Part shown: one piece after another, positions 1-5,157 of the stretch
Layout: each line of letters opens with the position of its first letter
Numbering within the stretch: the first letter of the stretch is position 1
Assembly (NCBI GenBank): GCA_030147335.1
Contig: JASKZZ010000159.1
Location: forward strand, 1-5,157
Reading direction: 5' to 3'
Length of the DNA stretch: 5,157 bases
Origin: Herpetosiphonaceae bacterium
GTDB taxonomy: Bacteria > Chloroflexota > Chloroflexia > Chloroflexales > Kallotenuaceae
Notes under the pieces: generated by a model
Seen by the model: the letters and a program-made list of their open reading frames with translations, nothing else
Told to the model about the DNA's origin: nothing
Databases searched by the model: none
Program-made: the position numbers and the translations under genes

Positions 1-105
1 AGCAGCAACGACTACTCACGCGCAGGGCTTGGTACCAGCGCCACGCGTACAAGCCGAATTCCGGTGTACCAAAGCAATACGTTAATCTATGGCACGAATC
101 CATAG
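1..105 (+). CDS. 3' end of a plus-strand gene, product unknown
   Basis: Frame 1 is open from the first base for 34 codons and stops at TAG (103-105). The visible tail is rich in Ser, Thr, Asn and Tyr and ends in LIYGTNP, which would suit the end of a secreted or surface protein, but no family is recognisable from so few residues. The main support is context: the stop lies 10 nt before a perfect 12-bp stem-loop (116-146), the usual place for a transcription end. The stop codon itself sits in a small 6-bp inverted repeat (87-92 with 100-105). A competing minus-strand reading exists: ATG at 103 with GGAG 8 nt upstream, open to the left edge. I judge it less likely because its predicted peptide is Cys/Trp/Arg-rich and unlike a normal protein, and because the stem-loop would then sit just upstream of its start. 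Confidence 0.45.
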   Translation, partial: SSNDYSRAGLGTSATRTSRIPVYQSNTLIYGTNP

Positions 106-115
106 TCATAGCTCC

Positions 116-146
116 GGGGGTGTTCTTGTTGCCAAAGAACACCCCC
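116..146 (+). terminator. Strong stem-loop, probable terminator between convergent genes
   Basis: GGGGGTGTTCTT (116-127) pairs perfectly with AAGAACACCCCC (135-146) around a 7-nt loop. It begins 11 nt after the stop codon of the left-edge gene and lies in the gap where that gene and the leftward ABC operon converge, so it could stop transcription from either side. Neither strand has a proper run of U after the stem (plus side AAACAAATT, minus side GGAGCTATG), so this is not a textbook intrinsic terminator. It could work with Rho or act as a 3'-end stabiliser. Confidence 0.55.
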
Positions 147-351
147 AAACAAATTGGAGAAACCAAAAGGAAGGTTGGTTAAGTCGTGGACTACTTCGCC
201 ACCATCGGCGGTGAACAAGGCACGAATTCGATTCTGGTATCACAAGCGGAATGTGCGCCGGATTTATGAAGCATAGCGAAAGGGGCGTACTTTCACATAC
301 TTCCCGCGAGCTTTTTCTTGTACCACTAACCTCGGATTGTTATAACGTGGG
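147..351. other. Non-coding gap with a second small stem-loop
   Basis: No convincing gene is seen between the terminator stem-loop and the end of the ABC operon. It holds a second perfect inverted repeat, AACCAA (161-166) and TTGGTT (175-180), with an 8-nt loop. Read on the minus strand, this stem is followed by a moderately T-rich stretch, so it could be a weak terminator for the ABC operon. A GTG-started frame of 27 codons (186-269) sits behind AAGGAAGG but is too short to call. The minus strand directly after the permease stop contains the palindrome GTTATAAC but no obvious terminator. Confidence 0.4.
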
Positions 352-1137
352 TCAAGCTGACGCACCTGAATAGCGTCGTAACCCCGTTCGCCAGACCCAT
401 CTCGCCAGTGCTAGCAGGAGCATGCTTAGTGCGGCGGCTCCCATCAGCGTTGACAGCGTTAGACGTCCGGTCAGCGCCTCAGCAGGCACCGTGACGGCGA
501 ATGCGACCGGCACAAGAAACGTCAGGCCCGTTTGCAACCAAGCTGGGTAAATTCCAACCGGCCAGCGACCTGCTTGATAAACGCCTTGAAACAATTCCAA
601 AACGTTTTCCATGCGCACGACCCAAAATGCGCCGGTCGTCAATATCAGCCAGAAGCTGTAGATCATAAGCGTGCCTAACAACAAAGCGACGACAAAGCTA
701 AGCGACTGTAGCACGCCGATCCGCAGCTGAAGCTGGTACACCGCGTACAGCAGCACAAGCAGCCCCATCACGATGTCCACTATCTGCCAGATGCGGATTT
801 CGCGCACACTAACTAAAATCTGTGAGTCGGCGGGTTTGGTGAGTGCATAGTCCAGAGTGCCTTCCTGCACATCACCCATGAGCCGTTCCATGTTCGGTTG
901 AATCGCCGTCCGGATCAGGCCACCCATCAAAATATGAACACCCATCACCACCAGCAGTTCAGTCCGCGACCAGCCACCTAGTTCATTGGTATGACTGAAT
1001 ACCAGCGCAAGCCCAACCAGGCCGGTAACGAGTGCGAGCAAGGATTGAAAGACTTGCACGAAAAAGTTGACGCGATACTGCAATTCGTTCATCGCACTGA
1101 CACGCAGGTGCAACCAGAAAAGGCGAAACAGGTCCAT
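352..1137 (-). CDS. ABC-2 type exporter permease, COG3694-like (second permease)
   Basis: This 261-residue integral membrane protein is the last gene of the ABC operon. About six hydrophobic segments are visible, near residues 24-47, 60-78, 117-136, 144-173, 202-220 and 228-247. Features I associate with the COG3694 / ABC2_membrane_6 family are EGTLDYALTKP (92-102) between helices 2 and 3, YQAGRWPVGIYP (187-198), VPAEAL (217-222) and a C-terminus ending RRYSGASA. Length is normal for the family, so the gene looks intact. It should pair with the preceding permease to form a heterodimeric channel driven by the ATPase. The ATG at 1137 has GGGAG (1150-1146) 8 nt upstream, inside the end of the preceding gene; the gap between the two genes is only 3 nt, which implies coupled translation. 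Family membership is confident; the exported substrate cannot be read from sequence. Confidence 0.92.
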   Translation of the reverse strand: MDLFRLFWLHLRVSAMNELQYRVNFFVQVFQSLLALVTGLVGLALVFSHTNELGGWSRTELLVVMGVHILMGGLIRTAIQPNMERLMGDVQEGTLDYALTKPADSQILVSVREIRIWQIVDIVMGLLVLLYAVYQLQLRIGVLQSLSFVVALLLGTLMIYSFWLILTTGAFWVVRMENVLELFQGVYQAGRWPVGIYPAWLQTGLTFLVPVAFAVTVPAEALTGRLTLSTLMGAAALSMLLLALARWVWRTGLRRYSGASA

Positions 1138-1140
1138 GCA

Positions 1141-1944
1141 TCAGGCTCCCACGGCAGAGTAACGACGAATACCGAAGCGCCAAAGAATTCCTATCAACCC
1201 TAACCCTATCAAAATCCATAAAGCTTGCATACCAAAGCCGTAGAGAATTTGTTGCGGCGTGAGCTGCCCGATCAACACCTCAATTGGGTAGCCGAATGCC
1301 CACTGAAATGGCAAAAATTCAGCGATTTGTTGCGCCCAGCTCGGCAGCAGAGATATTGGAACGAGACGGCCTGACAACAATAGCTCCAGGGTAAAGTACA
1401 GCTCGAAGAGCGCCCCTACACGCGTGGTCCAGAATGTGATCAAGCCAAGCGCCCATAACAGCATGGTGCGCACCAGATACGCGCCCCAGATCGCGACAAA
1501 GAATGCGACGCCTTCAAGCAGTGTCGGGTTTAATGTGGGCCGGAAGATCAAAGCCAGGATGGCAGCGAGCGGCAGCCAAAGAATGATCACGACAACCTTC
1601 CAACCCGCAAAGAAGGCAATATCGTAGTGAAGGGGATGAACCGGGCGTAGTAGCATTCCTGAGAGCTGACCGCGTTGAATACGGAATTCCCAACCATACG
1701 GCGTGAACACAATGTTCATGTTCCGCACCAGCGTCCAGACAATGTAATACGCAGCAAATTCCCCAGGCGTGTAACCGCCTACCACACCACCTTGCGATTG
1801 CGCGACCGTGGTCCAAACGACCAAATAAATAACCGGCTCCGCAATCATGCCGATCATGTAGAAGTAGTTGGCGACCCGGTACTGAAACTGGCTCACGATT
1901 GCCAGCTTCATCGTCTGGAGGTAGAGGTCAAGCAATGACGTCAC
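1141..1944 (-). CDS. ABC-2 type exporter permease, COG4587-like (first permease)
   Basis: This 267-residue membrane protein is the middle gene of the operon. Hydrophobic segments lie near residues 26-47, 62-82, 113-133, 142-170, 178-199 and 236-256, giving the six-helix fold of ABC-2 exporters. Family-like motifs are GQLSGMLLRPVHPLHY (92-107) in the cytoplasmic loop, where contact with the ATPase is expected, SGRLVPISLLPSW (191-203) and LPFQWAFGYPIEVLIG (211-226). The C-terminus RRYSAVGA parallels the RRYSGASA end of the partner permease, in line with the two being distant paralogues. The start is GTG at 1944, overlapping the ATPase stop by 4 nt (GTGA), with AGGAGG 7 nt upstream. Length is normal and nothing appears broken. 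It likely forms the other half of the export channel. Substrate is unknown; proteins of this type are often labelled as multidrug or antibiotic exporters without direct evidence. Confidence 0.93.
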   Translation of the reverse strand: MTSLLDLYLQTMKLAIVSQFQYRVANYFYMIGMIAEPVIYLVVWTTVAQSQGGVVGGYTPGEFAAYYIVWTLVRNMNIVFTPYGWEFRIQRGQLSGMLLRPVHPLHYDIAFFAGWKVVVIILWLPLAAILALIFRPTLNPTLLEGVAFFVAIWGAYLVRTMLLWALGLITFWTTRVGALFELYFTLELLLSGRLVPISLLPSWAQQIAEFLPFQWAFGYPIEVLIGQLTPQQILYGFGMQALWILIGLGLIGILWRFGIRRYSAVGA

Positions 1945-2936
1945 AGAACCGCCTCCTGCGCGAACACACGCTCGATCACGTCTTCAATCGGTGGATCTTC
2001 AACGCTCAAATCGGTGACTTGCAAATCAGCCAGCAAGCGCGCAGTAATTCGCGAGGTTTCCGCTTTCGGCACACGCAGCGTTACCTTTCCCGCATCTTTC
2101 TCCACCACCTCGCCGTAGACTTCAAAATCAACAGTTGGATCATCCAATGTGACCTCGATCGTTTTATAGGCGGCGAAACGTCCCGCGAGTGCAGCCAACT
2201 CACCGTCGAATAAGAGTTGCCCTTGATGGATGACGATTACACGTCGGCAGAGCGCTTCCACATCCGCCATGTAATGGCTCGTCAGCAATACTGTCGCACC
2301 GTAGCGCTGGTTGTATTCAGCGACAAATTTACGGATCCGACGCTGCATTGTCACGTCAAGGCCAATTGTCGGCTCGTCGAGGAACAGCACCTTTGGCCGA
2401 TGCAGCAGTGCGCCAGCGATTTCCATTTTCATGCGCTCGCCCAGCGAAAGGTTGCGGACCGGCTTATGGACCAGGCTTTGCAAATCCAACAGTTCGATGA
2501 AATCATCGCGCGTGCGCTTAAATTCTGCCTCGGGAATGCGATAAATTGCTCGATTAAGCTCGAACGAATCGATTGCCGGAATATCCCACTGGAGCTGATT
2601 GCGCTGGCCCATGACCAACGTGATTTGACGCAGAAAATTCTTCTCGCGTCGTTCCGGCACGTGACCAATCACGCTCACTTCGCCGCCCGACGGGTACAGC
2701 AAGCCCGAAAGCATCTTCAGGGTCGTTGTTTTCCCTGCACCGTTCGGCCCCAGAAAGCCAACGACTTCACCGGGCGCAACGTCAAAGGTGATACTATCAA
2801 CGGCTTTGACCTCACGCGATGTACGACGCACCAGACTCCGCAGCGCCGCCTTTAGTCCCGCCTCGCGCTCCGGCACGACATACGTTTTTCGTAAATCCTT
2901 GACGTGAATTGCAGATGTTGTTATAGACACACCCAC
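1941..2936 (-). CDS. ABC exporter ATP-binding protein, COG4586-like
   Basis: This cytoplasmic ATPase of up to 331 residues powers the exporter formed with the two downstream permeases. Numbering from the longest start, it has Walker A GPNGAGKT (63-70), a Q-loop region MGQRNQLQW (109-117), signature LSLGE (163-167, a variant of LSGGQ), Walker B VLFLDEP (183-189) with catalytic E188, D-loop GLD (192-194) and switch histidine H221. All key residues are present, so it should be active. Two traits are typical of the COG4586 group: a basic insert between the first strand and the Walker A strand (about 22-43), and an extra C-terminal domain of about 80 residues after the core (from about 255). An in-frame TAA at 2945-2943 leaves only GTG starts, at 2936 or 2930. 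GAGG (2939-2936) is spaced 5 nt from the second, so the true start may be 2930, two residues shorter. It is first in the operon and overlaps permease 1 by 4 nt. Confidence 0.95.
   Translation of the reverse strand: MGVSITTSAIHVKDLRKTYVVPEREAGLKAALRSLVRRTSREVKAVDSITFDVAPGEVVGFLGPNGAGKTTTLKMLSGLLYPSGGEVSVIGHVPERREKNFLRQITLVMGQRNQLQWDIPAIDSFELNRAIYRIPEAEFKRTRDDFIELLDLQSLVHKPVRNLSLGERMKMEIAGALLHRPKVLFLDEPTIGLDVTMQRRIRKFVAEYNQRYGATVLLTSHYMADVEALCRRVIVIHQGQLLFDGELAALAGRFAAYKTIEVTLDDPTVDFEVYGEVVEKDAGKVTLRVPKAETSRITARLLADLQVTDLSVEDPPIEDVIERVFAQEAVL
1952..1957 (-). promoter_or_regulatory. Ribosome binding site fixing the GTG start of permease 1
   Basis: On the minus strand a full AGGAGG (1957-1952) lies inside the last codons of the ATPase gene, 7 nt before the GTG at 1944. 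This supports the 4-nt gene overlap and a GTG start over any downstream ATG. Confidence 0.75.
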
Positions 2937-2939
2937 CTC
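2936..2939 (-). promoter_or_regulatory. GAGG ribosome binding site favouring a GTG start at 2930
   Basis: Minus-strand GAGG (2939-2936) lies 5 nt before GTG at 2930 but overlaps the other candidate GTG at 2936, which has no Shine-Dalgarno-like bases upstream. The nearby in-frame TAA (2945-2943) rules out any longer protein. Confidence 0.5.
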
Positions 2940-3301
2940 GAATTACAGTGATTTGCTTATGGATTCAAATGTGTATCAGACGTGGCGCATCAAGCCCGAC
3001 CTTGAGGATGTGCCGTTTCAAGCCGTGGAGGTGTTCGACTTTTGCGTGCATCAAACGGCTTGATTGTTGCCACCGACCAAGTTTCCCCGGCCACCCGCTA
3101 GTGTTCGTTTAAGCACTAACGATGAGACAACGTGCATCTCGCCACAAATACCCCAATCAGATGGAAGCCAACGTACACTGCCCCATGTTATCACGCTTTT
3201 GATGCACGCCTGACATGCCAGACGCGCCACGATTAGCTCGTTGTCCAGATCGGACATGTGGTGGGCATCTGGTACATATCGAGTGTCCTTTTGTTCGCGT
3301 A
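2940..3301. other. Spacer of about 360 bp without a convincing gene
   Basis: This spacer separates the start of the ABC operon from the 3' end of the small membrane-protein gene. It must hold the operon promoter unless the operon is read through from the gene at 3859-3302. A 34-codon plus-strand frame (2959-3063) and a 68-codon minus-strand frame (3257-3051) are open, but neither has a ribosome binding site or a recognisable product. An exact 12-nt inverted repeat links 3044-3055 (GCGTGCATCAAA) and 3198-3209. A 6-bp repeat (3245-3250 with 3267-3272, 16-nt loop) lies just after the upstream gene but is too weak to call a terminator. Confidence 0.45.
2943..2955 (-). promoter_or_regulatory. 13-mer shared with the kinase upstream region, candidate operator
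   Basis: The minus strand reads CAAATCACTGTAA immediately before the ABC operon, ending 6 nt from the GTG at 2936. The same 13 bases occur on the plus strand at 4164-4176, upstream of the phosphotransferase gene. Here the site extends into an imperfect palindrome, AATCAC-T-GTAATT, with five of six arm pairs matching, as expected for a dimeric repressor site. No good sigma-70 promoter is clear nearby; TTGAAT with TAATTC at 17-nt spacing is a poor match. A regulatory role is inference. Confidence 0.3.
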
Positions 3302-3859
3302 CTAACTGTTGAAACCAAGACGGTTAAGTTCGGATTTGAGTGGCGCGATATCGTCCAGGATCAACGGAATTGAACTTCTGTCCGCATCGTTGCCACGGAA
3401 CAAGACTTCCGTGGTGTGGATATTTTTACCATCGACGAGTATTTGCAATTGGTTGGTCGGCTCGAATCCTCCTCGGATATGCAGCCGCACCGGCTCGTTG
3501 TACCTTGCTTCTACGAGTAATCCATTCCGATCCACAACGTCCCAGGTCTCTTCCGAAAATCCTAACGATGCATTACGATAGCCGCCCACAATCGATTTAT
3601 TGAACGCATCCGCGAGTGCTGAGAACCGTGGGTCGGATGGTCCGATTTCGGTGCGTTCTCCACGATCAATCACGGTAATTAGTTGCGGCTCGGCATCAAA
3701 TTGCGTTGAGAACCAGAGCCAATCACCAGATGTAACGGCCGGAAAGATGTAATAAAAGCCGACAACGATGAGCACTACTATTACGACCAGGCTGAGAAGA
3801 TTGCCACCGGTTCGTTGAGGTGATGTTTGAGACCTACGCCGTTTCGCTGCTTGAGCCAT
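3302..3859 (-). CDS. Membrane-anchored protein of unknown function
   Basis: I do not recognise this 185-residue protein. It has a basic N-terminus (KRRR at 6-9), one hydrophobic segment (about 21-40) and then a soluble domain of about 140 residues. By the positive-inside rule the N-terminus is cytoplasmic and the domain faces outward. No lipobox is present and no clear signal-peptidase site is seen, so a signal anchor is more likely than release. The outer domain is mixed in character, with short likely beta strands such as LQILVDGK (138-145) and PVRLHIRGG (123-131), Trp residues at 47, 49 and 106, and no cysteine, so it is not a disulfide or heme protein. The ATG at 3859 has AGGAGG 7 nt upstream. 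It points the same way as the ABC operon but is 365 bp away, so co-transcription is possible yet unproven. The coding call is strong; no function is proposed. Confidence 0.85.
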   Translation of the reverse strand: MAQAAKRRRSQTSPQRTGGNLLSLVVIVVLIVVGFYYIFPAVTSGDWLWFSTQFDAEPQLITVIDRGERTEIGPSDPRFSALADAFNKSIVGGYRNASLGFSEETWDVVDRNGLLVEARYNEPVRLHIRGGFEPTNQLQILVDGKNIHTTEVLFRGNDADRSSIPLILDDIAPLKSELNRLGFNS

Positions 3860-3866
3860 AACCCAT

Positions 3867-3872
3867 CCTCCT
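3867..3872 (-). promoter_or_regulatory. Ribosome binding site AGGAGG of the membrane-protein gene
   Basis: A perfect minus-strand AGGAGG (3872-3867) is 7 nt before the ATG at 3859. Another ATG directly touches the AGGAGG but is out of frame, so the spacing picks the start at 3859. Confidence 0.75.
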
Positions 3873-3898
3873 TTAGCAAGACTATGCAGACGAACTGA

Positions 3899-3926
3899 AT
3901 ATTAAGATTGAGCGAATGTTTGTTAC
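3899..3926 (-). promoter_or_regulatory. Candidate promoter of the membrane-protein gene
   Basis: On the minus strand GTAACA (3926-3921) and TAATAT (3904-3899) are separated by 16 nt. Each matches four of six consensus sigma-70 positions. Transcription would start near 3892 and give a leader of about 30 nt ending in the AGGAGG site. Position is sensible, but the match is modest. Confidence 0.3.
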
Positions 3927-3998
3927 TGGCGCTGCCTCCATCTTAGTACCGCTGCTTTGGCGCTGCAACTGGTTCTATGGCAGTGCGAGTGTTACTTA

Positions 3999-4027
3999 TT
4001 ATCAAATGGTTTGTCACTTTTTGATAA
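3999..4027. repeat. 8-bp inverted repeat in the divergent intergenic region
   Basis: TTATCAAA (3999-4006) and TTTGATAA (4020-4027) are perfect inverted copies around a 13-nt centre. The centre contains the first GGTTTG-type direct repeat (from 4008). There is no U-tract and the stem is AT-rich, so an operator or a structured leader fits better than a terminator. It lies between the divergent genes starting at 3859 and 4245. Confidence 0.4.
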
Positions 4028-4149
4028 CGCAGCAACACAATATCACAAATCTGTTGTTGTAGTCAATAGGTTTGTTACATTTAATAGGAAGTCCAGTAAA
4101 CGCCTTAGTGGGTAATACAGGCGATAAAATATGAGGTTTGCTACATTTA
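4008..4149 (+). repeat. Three imperfect direct repeats, possible regulator sites
   Basis: Copies begin at 4008 (GGTTTGTCACTTTT), 4069 (GGTTTGTTACATTTA) and 4135 (GGTTTGCTACATTTA). Copies two and three match at 15 of 16 positions when the preceding A is included. The start-to-start distances are 61 and 66 bp, close to six helical turns. Related GATTTGTG sequences occur in the opposite direction at 4044-4051 and 4162-4169. The block is AT-rich compared with the flanking genes and lies between divergent starts, which suits binding sites for a transcription factor acting on the kinase gene, the membrane-protein gene or both. The regulator is not in the window. Confidence 0.45.
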
Positions 4150-4163
4150 CCAGAGCAACTGCA

Positions 4164-4184
4164 CAAATCACTGTAAACTACAAT
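4164..4184 (+). promoter_or_regulatory. Shared 13-mer and candidate -10 element of the kinase gene
   Basis: CAAATCACTGTAA (4164-4176) is identical to the sequence before the ABC operon. Just after it TACAAT (4179-4184) matches five of six bases of a sigma-70 -10 box and overlaps the palindrome ACAATTGT (4180-4187). No acceptable -35 box is found 16-18 nt upstream, so if this is the promoter it may need an activator, possibly at the repeats upstream. Start of transcription would be near 4191. A second -10-like TAAAAT lies at 4125-4130, also without a -35. Confidence 0.3.
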
Positions 4185-4234
4185 TGTGAACCTGGGGAGG
4201 ATGTAAAAGGTCAATGAGCGCAGCAGCAACATGT

Positions 4235-4239
4235 AGGAG
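4235..4239 (+). promoter_or_regulatory. Ribosome binding site AGGAG of the kinase gene
   Basis: AGGAG (4235-4239) lies 5 nt before the ATG at 4245. An in-frame TGA at 4215-4217 limits upstream extension, and the only other upstream start codon, GTG at 4239, overlaps the AGGAG, so the 4245 start is well supported. Confidence 0.75.
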
Positions 4240-4244
4240 TGTTC

Positions 4245-5157
4245 ATGTCTTTATTACCACAGCATATCAACGCTACAACCTATTGGCCAGAGGCGCACGC
4301 ACGGCCCCTTTCTTTTTGGGAGCCTGCTCTTACATATGTGACAACACTTCATCTTCCCACATCTGAGTCTTGGGTCCGCGCATCGCTTGGACGAAACGTC
4401 GTGTTTCTCAGTCCAACAACGGTTGTCAAGTTTGGGCCGCCATGCTGGGTAGGTGATATGGCACGGGAAGCTGCAGTGCTCAAATCTGTTGCTCATCGTC
4501 TGCCGGTTGCAACTCCGGTCGTTATAGCCGAAGGACAGATCGATGGCTGGGAGTATCTGATTCAAGAACGACTGCCTGGAATTAATTTGTGGGACGTATG
4601 GAAGGAACTCGACTCAGCAGCACGGGTTGATCTTGCGGAGCAGCATGGCTTCCTGATGGCTGCGCTCCACGCGATCCCTTACGACACACTCCCCGATCTG
4701 TTGCATTTCAACTGGACGAGCATGCTCACTGAACAAGCTGCCAGCTGTACCGCTGCAATGCTGGCATCGGGTGTGGATGCATCCCTTGTCGTCCAGGTCG
4801 ATCCGTATCTTGCATCTGTACTACCGCTGCTGATGAATGAGATGCCTCACGTCTTGGTGCATGGTGATCTTACCCATCTCAATGTGCTCGTCGCGCAGTA
4901 TCATGGGCGCTGGCAGATTAGCGGCCTTATCGACTGGGGTGATGTCAAGATCGGGCCACGGACACACGAATTTATCTCGCCGGGGGTGCATATGTATCGC
5001 GGAGATCGTGTGGCACTAGAGGCATGGTATCGTGGTTATGGGCTGACAATTGACGAGCGTACCGTAGAGTTCGAACATCTTATCATGGCCCGCGCCATGT
5101 TGTACTATGCCGACGAGTTTGCGACATATATGCGAGCGGTGGCTGGTGCTGACGAAG
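4245..5157 (+). CDS. APH-family phosphotransferase (aminoglycoside phosphotransferase-like), 3' end missing
   Basis: The frame is open from ATG at 4245 to the right edge: 304 codons and no stop. The protein has the kinase fold of the APH family. VVKF (60-63) carries the likely ATP-binding lysine K62, and E75 in REAAVL may pair with it. QERLPG (107-112) marks the hinge between lobes. VHGDLTHLNVLV (205-216) is the Brenner motif with catalytic base D208 and metal-binding N213, and IDWGD (229-233) supplies the metal-binding aspartate D230. All catalytic residues are present, so it should transfer phosphate from ATP to a hydroxyl of a small molecule. The substrate is not predictable: family members act on aminoglycosides, macrolides, choline, homoserine or fructosamines. 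Most of the normal length is present; only a short C-terminal piece is likely lost at the window edge. It is cytoplasmic, with no membrane segment, and is transcribed divergently from the membrane-protein gene. Confidence 0.9.
   Translation, partial: MSLLPQHINATTYWPEAHARPLSFWEPALTYVTTLHLPTSESWVRASLGRNVVFLSPTTVVKFGPPCWVGDMAREAAVLKSVAHRLPVATPVVIAEGQIDGWEYLIQERLPGINLWDVWKELDSAARVDLAEQHGFLMAALHAIPYDTLPDLLHFNWTSMLTEQAASCTAAMLASGVDASLVVQVDPYLASVLPLLMNEMPHVLVHGDLTHLNVLVAQYHGRWQISGLIDWGDVKIGPRTHEFISPGVHMYRGDRVALEAWYRGYGLTIDERTVEFEHLIMARAMLYYADEFATYMRAVAGADE

Noticed and set aside
87..239. Minus-strand open frame of about 50 codons through the terminator region
   Set aside because: It has no start codon with a ribosome binding site and runs through a perfect stem-loop; the plus-strand gene end with its stop and terminator explains the region better.
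186..269. GTG-started frame of 27 codons behind AAGGAAGG
   Set aside because: Too short and without any recognisable feature; the purine-rich bases are also the loop of the 161-180 stem-loop.
2217..2855. Plus-strand frame of 212 codons opposite the ABC ATPase gene
   Set aside because: It lies fully antisense to a gene with all ABC ATPase motifs; its His/Cys/Arg-rich product is typical of a shadow frame.
3051..3257. Minus-strand frame of 68 codons in the spacer upstream of the ABC operon
   Set aside because: No ribosome binding site before its ATG, odd composition (many Trp, Cys, Gly) and no recognisable family; an open frame of this length is expected by chance.
4008..4149. The GGTTTG repeats as a CRISPR array
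   Set aside because: Units are only about 15 bp and imperfect, spacers differ in length (about 47-50 bp), there are only three copies and no cas genes are nearby.
4201..4216. GGGGAGG followed by ATG TAA, and an ATG at 4214, as a leader peptide before the kinase gene
   Set aside because: The first is a start codon directly followed by a stop. The second opens an out-of-frame reading that runs into the kinase gene with no leader-peptide features such as a run of regulatory codons.
4014..4232. Minus-strand frame of 72 codons in the divergent intergenic region
   Set aside because: It lies across the AT-rich repeat block, lacks a ribosome binding site and has no protein-like features.

Overview
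The window is a roughly 50% GC stretch of bacterial chromosome. It carries a three-gene ABC exporter operon and a small membrane-anchored protein gene on the minus strand. Two plus-strand genes are cut by the window edges. The exporter resembles the COG4586/COG4587/COG3694 triad, which is common in Chloroflexota, Actinobacteria and Cyanobacteria. Together with the moderate GC this fits a Chloroflexota member (for example a Herpetosiphon-like genome), but that is inference from protein flavour only. No rRNA or other marker is present to fix the taxonomy.

Layout from left to right. Positions 1-105 hold the last 34 codons of a plus-strand gene, followed by a strong 12-bp stem-loop (116-146) that lies between convergent genes. 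Positions 147-351 are non-coding. Positions 352-2936 hold the ABC operon, transcribed leftwards in the order ATPase (2936-1941), permease 1 (1944-1141), permease 2 (1137-352). The first two genes overlap by 4 nt and the second pair is separated by 3 nt, so the operon looks translationally coupled. Positions 2937-3301 form a 365-bp spacer with no convincing gene. Positions 3859-3302 (minus) encode a 185-residue protein with one N-terminal membrane anchor and an unrecognised outer domain. Positions 3860-4244 are a divergent, partly AT-rich intergenic region with three copies of a GGTTTG-based repeat about six helical turns apart. Positions 4245-5157 (plus) hold an aminoglycoside-phosphotransferase-like (APH family) gene that is open at the right edge, so its last residues are missing.

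The ABC proteins should form one complex: one ATPase (as a dimer) and two different six-helix permeases exporting an unknown substrate. The APH-like kinase could act on a small molecule, and its closeness to an exporter might suggest a resistance or detoxification neighbourhood. The genes are on opposite strands with another gene between them, so this link is weak. The most interesting non-coding signals are the repeats upstream of the kinase gene and an identical 13-mer (CAAATCACTGTAA) found, in the same orientation relative to the downstream gene, upstream of both the kinase and the ABC operon. I see no mobile element, CRISPR array, tRNA or rRNA, and no clearly new multi-gene system.
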